From positions 1-41,153 of the forward strand of contig JAKQOH010000206.1 in NCBI GenBank assembly GCA_029565415.1: a stretch of 41,153 nucleotides of DNA. The letters run 5' to 3'. Under the pieces are notes generated by a model, which was given only the letters and a program-made list of their open reading frames with translations, had not been told where the DNA came from and ran no database searches. The translations under genes and the position numbers were made by a program. This DNA is from Candidatus Rifleibacteriota bacterium (lineage in GTDB: Bacteria; Riflebacteria; Ozemobacteria; Ozemobacterales; Ozemobacteraceae). The stretch's first letter is position 1. The number at the start of each line of letters is the position of its first letter. This document shows positions 27,440 through 33,852 of this stretch, one piece after another.

Positions 27440-28959
27440 CGACGCCGGAAACGGCGGGCTGCGCCTCGACCCTCGTCATTTTCGGCGGCACCGGCGATCT
27501 CGCGCGCCGCAAGCTCGTTCCCGCGCTGGCGCATCTCCGGGCCGCGGGGGCCCTTCCTGCCGACCTGCGGATCGTGCTGACGGGCCGCCAGGCCCAGACC
27601 CCCGACGCCTCTCTCGGCGAGCTCCGCGAGCTGCATGCCACGCGCCTCGCCGCCGATTCCCGGCTGGCACGGGGGCTCGACGAGCTGCGGCCATCGCTGT
27701 ACACGCTCCGGCTCGACCCGGGGGCCCCTGATGCGCCGGATCGCCTCAGAGAGGGCATCGAAGCCATCGAGCAGCCTGGCACGAGCCATTCCAGACTGTT
27801 CTACCTGGCCGTCCCCCCCGACCATATCGCGCCGTTTCTGCCGCTGCTCGAGCCCCTGCTCGCCGGCACGACGCCGTGTTCCCGCCGCTCGCGCATCATC
27901 GTCGAGAAGCCGTTCGGCCACGATCTTGCCTCGGCGAGCGCGCTCGAGGCGCGGCTTGGCGCCGTCGCCCGGGAAGAGCAGATCCTCCGCATCGATCACT
28001 ACCTCGGCAAGGAGGCGGTCCAGAACATCCTCGTGATGCGATTCGCGAACGCCTTTTTCGAACCCGTCTGGAACCGGCATTACATCGACCACGTCCAGAT
28101 CAGCTTCGCCGAACAGCTCGGGGTGGGCCACCGCGCCGCCTTCTTCGAATCGACCGGCATCCTCCGGGACGTCATCCAGAACCATCTCCTGCAGGTGCTC
28201 TGCCTGACAGCCATGGAGCCGCCGCTGTCCCATCGCGCCGAAAGCATCCGGTTCGAAAAGCTCAAGGTGCTCAAGGCCCTCCGGCCGATCGCGCCGGACG
28301 CAACCCCGACCACGACCGTGCGCGGCCGGTATGCCGCGGGCCGGATCGCCGGGAAGCCCGTTCCCGGGTATCTCGACGAACCCGGCGTCCCCGCCGGCTC
28401 CACGACGGAAACATACGCGGCGCTACAATTGCACATCGACACCTGGCGCTGGTCGGGCGTGCCCTTCTACCTGCGCGCGGGGAAGCGGCTTTCCGCGAGC
28501 CAGACCGAAATCTCGGTCCATTTCCGGCCCGTTCCCGGCCACATCTTTCCGGCCTCGGCCGGCCAGGCCCAGCCCAATGTCCTGGTGATGCGCGTCCAGC
28601 CCAACGAGGGAAGTCACCTGCGGGTGAACGTGAAAACGCCCGGCCGCCAGCTCGAGCTCGGCAGCGTCGGAATGGACTTTTCCTACCAGACCTCGTTCGG
28701 GCCCGACCGCCCCGACGCCTACGAACGCCTGCTGATCGACGCCATCCAGGGCGACACCTCGCTGTTCATCAGCCAGGGCGAGATCGATGCCTCCTGGCGG
28801 TTCATCGACCCGATCATCCAGGGCTGGCAACGGCCTTCGTCGGCTCCTCCCGCAGCCTATACGGCCGGAAGTGACGGTCCCGCCGAAGCCGACCGACTGC
28901 TCGAAGCGGGGAATCGCGCCTGGCGGCCGCTCTGCACCGAAGCCTCCTGTCCATGGTGA
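27436..28959 (+). CDS. zwf: Glucose-6-phosphate 1-dehydrogenase
   Basis: 507 residues, the normal family length. It catalyses the first step of the oxidative pentose phosphate pathway, glucose 6-phosphate to 6-phosphogluconolactone. The nucleotide-binding motif is GGTGDLARRKLVPAL near residues 17-31 and the active-site signature RIDHYLGKEAVQN is near 184-196. Later conserved segments include HLQVLCLTAMEPP-like, RAGKRL and PNEGSHLRVN-type stretches. The start overlaps the gnd stop by 4 nt and the end overlaps pgl by 7 nt. The order gnd-zwf-pgl forms a complete oxidative branch. Confidence 0.97.
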   Translation: MTTPETAGCASTLVIFGGTGDLARRKLVPALAHLRAAGALPADLRIVLTGRQAQTPDASLGELRELHATRLAADSRLARGLDELRPSLYTLRLDPGAPDAPDRLREGIEAIEQPGTSHSRLFYLAVPPDHIAPFLPLLEPLLAGTTPCSRRSRIIVEKPFGHDLASASALEARLGAVAREEQILRIDHYLGKEAVQNILVMRFANAFFEPVWNRHYIDHVQISFAEQLGVGHRAAFFESTGILRDVIQNHLLQVLCLTAMEPPLSHRAESIRFEKLKVLKALRPIAPDATPTTTVRGRYAAGRIAGKPVPGYLDEPGVPAGSTTETYAALQLHIDTWRWSGVPFYLRAGKRLSASQTEISVHFRPVPGHIFPASAGQAQPNVLVMRVQPNEGSHLRVNVKTPGRQLELGSVGMDFSYQTSFGPDRPDAYERLLIDAIQGDTSLFISQGEIDASWRFIDPIIQGWQRPSSAPPAAYTAGSDGPAEADRLLEAGNRAWRPLCTEASCPW

Positions 28960-29705
28960 CGTTTCGTCCCCTTCCGGGTATCGACCTGGTGGTGGAAACG
29001 GCTCCCGACACGCCCGATGCCGACCGGTGGTTTTCCGACCGCATCGCGGAAGAAGCCGCAGCGATTCGCGCGCGAACGGGCCGCCCGCCGCTGATCGCGC
29101 TTTCGGGGGGATCGACGCCGGGCCCGGTCTACGAGGCTCTCGCCCGGGACCAGGCGAATCTCGTGCAAACCGCCTTCTGGTGCCAGACCGACGAGCGGGA
29201 TGTGCCGCCCGACCACCCCGACAGCAACCAGGGGCTGATCCGTCGGACCCTGTTTCGTACCGGCCCCGACACCGAGATTCCCCATTTCCTTGCGGTTCCC
29301 CTACCCACGGCAGCTCCGGAAGCAACGGGGCGGCGGTATGCGGCCCGACTTGCCGCCCATCTCGCACGCACGGGAGCCTCGGGAATCGATCTGGTGCTGC
29401 TCGGCATCGGCAACGACGGCCACACGGCCTCGCTATTCCCGGATGCCGACTGGCGGTTCGCGACGGCGGCACCGTTCCGCGCCATCCGGGTGCCCCATCT
29501 GGGCGGCTTCCGGTACACCCTCACCCTGCCCTCCCTGATCGGGGCCTGCCGCCGGATCTTTCTCGCCCGCGGAAGTTCAAAATCTTCCGTTATATATCGA
29601 ATCATTCACGACACCGAAGGGGCGTATCCCGCCGGCGTCGTGAGCCAGTGTCCTGCAACGCTCTGGCTTCTCGACGAAGCCGCCGCCGCGAACCTCCCCC
29701 GATGA
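28953..29705 (+). CDS. pgl: 6-phosphogluconolactonase
   Basis: 250 residues, of the DevB/Pgl family related to glucosamine-6-phosphate isomerases. It hydrolyses 6-phosphogluconolactone to 6-phosphogluconate, linking the products of its two upstream neighbours. Signatures are IALSGGSTPGPVYEAL near 50, TDERDVPPDHPDSN near 89, and GIGNDGHTASLFPD near 151. The ATG lies inside the zwf end (ATGGTGA), so translation is coupled. An AT-rich stretch with rare codons (SSVIYRIIH) interrupts the GC-rich coding near 29590. Confidence 0.95.
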   Translation: MVTFRPLPGIDLVVETAPDTPDADRWFSDRIAEEAAAIRARTGRPPLIALSGGSTPGPVYEALARDQANLVQTAFWCQTDERDVPPDHPDSNQGLIRRTLFRTGPDTEIPHFLAVPLPTAAPEATGRRYAARLAAHLARTGASGIDLVLLGIGNDGHTASLFPDADWRFATAAPFRAIRVPHLGGFRYTLTLPSLIGACRRIFLARGSSKSSVIYRIIHDTEGAYPAGVVSQCPATLWLLDEAAAANLPR

Positions 29706-29741
29706 TCAACACCCCCCGGGCCGAAGCCCGGGGGGTGTTGA
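29706..29741. terminator. Shared hairpin between pgl and the LysM gene
   Basis: A 16-bp perfect stem (TCAACACCCCCCGGGC with its complement) closes a 4-nt loop. Read on the minus strand the loop is TTCG closed by C-G, the extra-stable cUUCGg tetraloop. There is no clear T-run on either side, so termination may rely on stem strength, or the hairpin may protect 3' ends. It sits 24 nt after the LysM stop and next to the pgl stop. Confidence 0.65.
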
Positions 29742-29765
29742 TAAGAACCGTTTATCCGTGAAGGA

Positions 29766-30443
29766 TTACTGCGGGATATGCAGGGTCATGCCGACCTTCA
29801 GGCTCTTCGGATTCTTGATGTTGTTGGCTTCGGCGATCTTCTTCCACTTCTTGGTGGTGCCGTACACCTTCTTGCTGATCTTGGCAAGGGTGTCGCCCTT
29901 CTCGACCTTGTACTCGCTGGCCTGGCCGACATCGGCGGCGCCGTCGGTCTCACCGGGGATCGGGGCGGACTCGGTCATCGGAGCGGTCTCGGGAACCGGC
30001 TCGGGCAGGGGTTCCGGGGCCGGAGCGGGCTCGGGCATCGGCTCGGGAGCGGGTTCCGGAGCGGGCTCAGGAGCGGGTTCCGCGGCGGGTTCCGCGACCG
30101 GGGCGGCAGCGGCTTCCTCGACGATGCGGAAGTTGCGGACTTCAACGCCACCCGACGGGAACTTCGCATCGGGCTTGCGGACGTTACCGAACACGCGAAC
30201 GGTAGCGCCCTGCTTCTCGGCAATCTGCTCGGCCTTGCGACCGGTCAGCTCGAGAACCTGACCATCGCTGGTCTTGAACATGACCTTGCGGCCCTCGACG
30301 GACTCGACCTGTCCCGTGATGGTGGTCGAATGATTCTGCTTGCGGAACCACTCATTGACCTTCCACCAGGAACCGGCGTACGCGGAGGTGCCAGCCAGGC
30401 TCATCATGACGGCCAGGGCAGAAACGGCAACGGTCTTTCTCAT
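29766..30443 (-). CDS. Exported LysM-domain protein with OB-like domain and Pro-Glu spacer
   Basis: 225 residues from ATG 30443 (AAGGGGGAA about 6 nt upstream). A signal peptide ends AYA at residue 23. Residues about 40-108 (TITGQVESVEGRKVMFKTSD through VEVRNFRIV) look like a small OB/BOF-type beta-barrel. Residues 111-165 are an APEP-type low-complexity spacer. A single LysM domain closes the protein (about 177-225: YKVEKGDTLAKISKKVYG to LKVGMTLHIPQ). LysM binds peptidoglycan glycan chains, so I infer a periplasmic wall-binding protein. The longer upstream open frame lacks a ribosome site and crosses the promoter. Confidence 0.9.
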   Translation of the reverse strand: MRKTVAVSALAVMMSLAGTSAYAGSWWKVNEWFRKQNHSTTITGQVESVEGRKVMFKTSDGQVLELTGRKAEQIAEKQGATVRVFGNVRKPDAKFPSGGVEVRNFRIVEEAAAAPVAEPAAEPAPEPAPEPAPEPMPEPAPAPEPLPEPVPETAPMTESAPIPGETDGAADVGQASEYKVEKGDTLAKISKKVYGTTKKWKKIAEANNIKNPKSLKVGMTLHIPQ

Positions 30444-30499
30444 CAACACTTCCCCCTTATAGGATCGTGAATCTTTGCGGGCCCTGCCCGCGATATCGG

Positions 30500-30528
30500 A
30501 ATCTATACCGTTCTTTGGAGTTTTGCAA
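30500..30528 (-). promoter_or_regulatory. Promoter of the LysM gene
   Basis: On the minus strand TTGCAA (30528-30523), 17-nt spacer, TAGATT (30505-30500), giving a leader of about 50 nt. It supports the start at 30443. Confidence 0.6.
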
Positions 30529-30628
30529 GGGGGGAGCGTACGATTTTTTTCATTACTCCCCTCCCAATCATCCGGTACGTTTCCCTTCCCGCATTCCACC
30601 GGGCTGAGAGATCGTGGAACGCCTCCCG

Positions 30629-32818
30629 TCAGCGGGACGGCTCGGAGGCGATGCGGACCGACCCCATGATCCGCTCCAGCAGCGGCTGATACACCTCTTC
30701 CCGGCCGGTCGGCAGGAGACACTGGGCCAGCACGAACCGATCCCCGGGGAAGACGAACCAATCGACCTGGGAAAGAATGCGGTCTTCCGCCCGCAGCCGC
30801 CACGCCAGCATCCGTGCCGGTATCGGCCCGAAAGACTTCCCAATCGGACCGCGACGCGACTCGAACTGGATCCCGGGAGACTCCATCAACGCTTTCGTCC
30901 GGTGCTCGACATACGCCTCGACGACCTCGTCGGGCGGATCACCGCCCGGCCCGGTCAGGATGTCGAACCGCTCGTGGAACGGGCCGGTCACCGCCATCGC
31001 CTCCCAGCCCGGCTGCGGAGAGCCCCCCGGTTCGACGCTCCAGCCGGCCGGCAGGTCGAGAGCGATGCTCGAGGAGGCAATGCGCGTCGCCTGCATCGGC
31101 GGAGTCCGCCCGGGATACCCGTCAGAGCCGAGATATGCACGGAACTGGGCAGCGGAAAGGCCCAGAGTCGACACAACGAAGATCAGGGAAGTCACCGACG
31201 CGGCGCGAACAAGCCCGGGATGCTCGATCAGTCGCGCGAGGAGAATTCCCGCCAACGCTCCCCCGGCGAGACCGCCAAGATGGGCATGGTTGTCGATCCC
31301 CTTCTCGACGAAGCCGATCGCGAGATTGACGAGCAGGATGAACACCAGGGTCGAGATCTGCCCCTGCCGCGAAAGGGCTTTCGCGCGCGCCCCTCCGAAC
31401 AGCTCGAGCGAAATCGCCGCCCCGAGCAGCCCCAGCACGGCCGCCGACGCACCCACCGAGAGCCCGTTCTGCGCCCAGGCCGTCGCGACACCGCCGCAGA
31501 TCCCGCCAACGAGATACACTCCCAGGAAAAGGGGCCAGCCGACAAGAGTTTCGACGGGCGGGCCGAAGTATTTGAGGGCGAGCAGGTTCATGCACAGGTG
31601 CAGCCAGCCCATGTGCATGAACTGGTAGGTCACGAGCCGGAACCATTCCCCCTGTCGCACGAGAAAGCCGCTGTTCGCGCCGTATCGCACCAGATCCAGC
31701 AGATCCGATTGGTCGGCGACGGCGATATACAGCAGGAAGACGCCGAACAACAGCTTCATCATCTGGCCGGTCGCACGCTCGACCATCTCGGGCGGCTGGG
31801 CCGCGCGGGAGCTTTTTTCGGTCATGGCCGTGAAGCCGTCACGCCGGGCTGCCCGGATCTCCACAAGCTTCGGCACCAGGCTGGAGGTGAAAAACGTCTC
31901 CTGTTCGATGAGGCCCATGATTCGCTGCCGCATCCACGGGATCCAGGTGTCGGGAAGCTGTTCGCGAGCCTCGCGCAGCGCCGATTCGAGGAGCTCGCGA
32001 CCCCGGGCGGCATTACCGGCATAACACGAGGCGATTCCGCGCCAATAGAGGCGCAGAGCGGGTGGCAGCGAATCGACGACGGCCTGGTTCCCCTCGATCA
32101 TCGCCTCGAACTCCGGCTGCCAGCCCATCATCGCGAAAAAAATCATCCGGCAGACGACGACATTCGACCGTTGATCCGGGGTCAGCCCGGGAACGAGCCT
32201 CTCGAGCGCCACCTGCGCCTCCATCGCCTCCTCGTGCCGCCCCGTCTCGAGCAGCGCGCGCACGATGTAGATCAGCTCCTCGAACGGGTAGGCAGACCAG
32301 GCCCCACCCGGAACCAGCAGGATCTCGAGCAGCGTTTCGAACCGGCGCAGATGGAACAGCGTGATCCCGATGAACACCCGCGTCGTAGCGTCGAACGGCT
32401 CGCCCCGAGGCATCAGCGCTTTCAACTGCGCGATCGCCTCGTCCGGCCGCTCCCCGATGCCCGCCAATGCCTCGGCCACATCGAGCAGATGCGCATTCAG
32501 GTCGCTCCAGACCACCCGCGCCTTCCATCGGGCCAGCGGCGCGATCTCGTCGAACCGCTGCTCCGCGACGAGCGCCTCGATCCGGCGCTGGATCAGCATC
32601 GGCACCCCCACCAGCAGGAAGATCCCGGCGCCGGCGGCCGCCACGCTCCAGAGCGCCACCAGATCCCGGCCCAGCAGGAACACCATGAACGCGGCGAGAA
32701 CCCCCAACTGGGCGATATACCCGGAAAATGCGCGAAATCCGCGCCGGGCGAGGGAAAACATCATGAACCCGACGTTCGCGAGAAAGATATACAGGATCAG
32801 CCGATATGCCATTTCCAT
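30629..32818 (-). CDS. Rhomboid intramembrane serine protease fused to an N-terminal helical-repeat region and a C-terminal domain
   Basis: 729 residues. An N-terminal pair of membrane helices (about 1-80) precedes a cytoplasmic helical, TPR-like region (about 85-340). The rhomboid core follows (about 355-550): HMGWLHLCMNLLALKYFG supplies the conserved His/Asn near 403-410, the catalytic Ser lies in SVGASAAVLG near 455, and the catalytic His in DNHAHLGGLAGG near 508. The usual GxSG is GASA here. The C-terminal ~140 residues (SIALDLPAGWSVEPGG onward) resemble a PsbP/DUF1795-type beta domain, probably periplasmic. The rhomboid family cuts transmembrane helices of substrate proteins. No Shine-Dalgarno is visible at ATG 32818; a hairpin abuts it instead. 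Confidence 0.88.
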   Translation of the reverse strand: MEMAYRLILYIFLANVGFMMFSLARRGFRAFSGYIAQLGVLAAFMVFLLGRDLVALWSVAAAGAGIFLLVGVPMLIQRRIEALVAEQRFDEIAPLARWKARVVWSDLNAHLLDVAEALAGIGERPDEAIAQLKALMPRGEPFDATTRVFIGITLFHLRRFETLLEILLVPGGAWSAYPFEELIYIVRALLETGRHEEAMEAQVALERLVPGLTPDQRSNVVVCRMIFFAMMGWQPEFEAMIEGNQAVVDSLPPALRLYWRGIASCYAGNAARGRELLESALREAREQLPDTWIPWMRQRIMGLIEQETFFTSSLVPKLVEIRAARRDGFTAMTEKSSRAAQPPEMVERATGQMMKLLFGVFLLYIAVADQSDLLDLVRYGANSGFLVRQGEWFRLVTYQFMHMGWLHLCMNLLALKYFGPPVETLVGWPLFLGVYLVGGICGGVATAWAQNGLSVGASAAVLGLLGAAISLELFGGARAKALSRQGQISTLVFILLVNLAIGFVEKGIDNHAHLGGLAGGALAGILLARLIEHPGLVRAASVTSLIFVVSTLGLSAAQFRAYLGSDGYPGRTPPMQATRIASSSIALDLPAGWSVEPGGSPQPGWEAMAVTGPFHERFDILTGPGGDPPDEVVEAYVEHRTKALMESPGIQFESRRGPIGKSFGPIPARMLAWRLRAEDRILSQVDWFVFPGDRFVLAQCLLPTGREEVYQPLLERIMGSVRIASEPSR

Positions 32819-32847
32819 AGGGGGCTTCAGGGTATCACAAGCCCCCT
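32819..32847 (-). promoter_or_regulatory. Hairpin abutting the rhomboid start codon
   Basis: AGGGGGCTT and AAGCCCCCT form a 9-bp perfect stem with an 11-nt loop, ending at the base before ATG 32818. The only purine-rich ribosome-site-like stretch (AGGGGG, minus strand) is inside the stem. It may control initiation, or it may mean the start codon lies elsewhere. Confidence 0.4.
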
Positions 32848-32903
32848 CGCCGCGAAACCTCTGCGATCATTCAACACCGAGGCGTCCCCCCCCCCTTCAA
32901 CGC

Positions 32904-32931
32904 ATCCGAAGATGACACGGATGGCGCAGAT
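32904..32931 (+). repeat. Partial copy of a dispersed ATCCGCAGATG-type repeat
   Basis: This 28-bp stretch matches 39255-39282 with about four mismatches. Both lie in intergenic DNA, so it is likely a short dispersed repeat. Confidence 0.5.
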
Positions 32932-33005
32932 TCTTTCTCGAACGGGCCCTTGGGGATGTGCGAATCGATGATTTTCGCATCAACCATCGTCGGCGCATCG
33001 TCTCA

Positions 33006-33030
33006 GGGCGGGTTTGAAACCCGCCCCTAC
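33006..33030 (-). repeat. REP-like palindrome with GTAG head
   Basis: Read on minus, GTAG is followed by a near-perfect palindrome, GGGCGGGTTTC and its mirror. A GTAG tetranucleotide beside a GC-rich hairpin is the hallmark of REP elements mobilised by RAYT (TnpA-REP) enzymes. No such gene is in the window, so the assignment rests on form. Confidence 0.55.
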
Positions 33031-33099
33031 AGAAGGCAGGGGGGATTCGTGTATACTGGAGTGCACATCGATGGGAAAACGAGGAGGGTCCGCACATAT

Positions 33100-33852
33100 A
33101 TGCGAAATAATATATATTACATTCTATCATCTTGCCTCCTGGCGGTTCTGGGTCTTCTGATGGGCACGGCGACGGGCTGGGCGCTCGAGATGACGGAGGG
33201 GCGGGTCGCGGCCTTCCAGCGGGACGTGATGCGGGCGCTCACCGAACTGCTGCCCGACGCCAGCCCTGTCGGCCAGGACGGTCTCGTCATCGAGACGCAC
33301 GATCGCTTCGTTCGCAACATCCGCCTCCGTTCGCTGAACGCGACCATCGACGGGATCGACGATCAGCTCCATGCCCGTCTGGCCCGTCGCGAAGCGCAAT
33401 TCGAGGACCTGAGTCGGGTCCGGTCCGTCGATGTCGAAATCGAGCTCGACGCCGCCGACATCCGCCGTTTCATCGATGCCGAACTGGCCCGCCAGAACGC
33501 GGCGCACCGGGCGCTCTCCGGCCTCCGCATCACGTTCGGCGCCGGCCGGGTACAGGTCTCCGGCACCGTCGACGTCGCGAAAATCCCGGGCAATCCCCTC
33601 TCCTTCATCGCCCTCGGCCAGGCTCCGTTCACGGCCGAAGCCTCGCTCCGCATGGAAGGCGACCGGCTGATGGTCGATATAGCGAACGCTACACTGAACG
33701 GGGTGGCGTTCGTTCCGCCCCTCAGCACGCAGGTGCTCGACTGGCTGAACCCGCTGATCGATTTTTCGGCCCTGCCCCAGCCCGCCGGGGTGACAAAGCT
33801 CGAGATCACCCCGAAGGGCATCTCACTTCGGGGCTTTCTCTTTTCGAGGTGA
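33100..33852 (+). CDS. Exported DUF2993/LmeA-like lipid-binding protein
   Basis: 250 residues from ATG 33100 (GAGGAGG about 12 nt upstream, slightly long; a TATACT -10-like box at 33052-33057). A signal peptide ends near residue 28 (ATGWA). The body has long amphipathic strands and a C-terminal pattern typical of DUF2993/LmeA-like phospholipid-binding proteins. This includes PFTAEASLRMEGDRLMVDI, then a PPLSTQVLDWLNPLIDFSAL segment and KLEITPKGISLRG. I infer a periplasmic lipid or precursor carrier; family assignment is moderate. The first codons (NNIYYILSS) are unusually AT-rich. The last 30 nt overlap the end of topB on the other strand and contain this gene's terminator. Confidence 0.75.
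   Translation: MRNNIYYILSSCLLAVLGLLMGTATGWALEMTEGRVAAFQRDVMRALTELLPDASPVGQDGLVIETHDRFVRNIRLRSLNATIDGIDDQLHARLARREAQFEDLSRVRSVDVEIELDAADIRRFIDAELARQNAAHRALSGLRITFGAGRVQVSGTVDVAKIPGNPLSFIALGQAPFTAEASLRMEGDRLMVDIANATLNGVAFVPPLSTQVLDWLNPLIDFSALPQPAGVTKLEITPKGISLRGFLFSR
33809..33845 (+). terminator. Intrinsic terminator embedded in the overlapping ends of two genes
   Basis: CCCCGAAG (33809-33816), 9-nt loop, CTTCGGGG (33826-33833), then the T-rich run CTTTCTCTTTT. The element lies wholly inside the coding end of the DUF2993-like gene, and its right arm lies in topB codons read on the other strand. Confidence 0.65.

Noticed and set aside
29990..30110. Repetitive DNA in the LysM gene
   Set aside because: It simply encodes the Ala-Pro-Glu-Pro spacer and is not an independent repeat element.
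30614..32971. 785-codon plus-strand open frame
   Set aside because: It is His/Arg/Gln-rich and lies opposite the rhomboid gene, which has catalytic residues and membrane helices.
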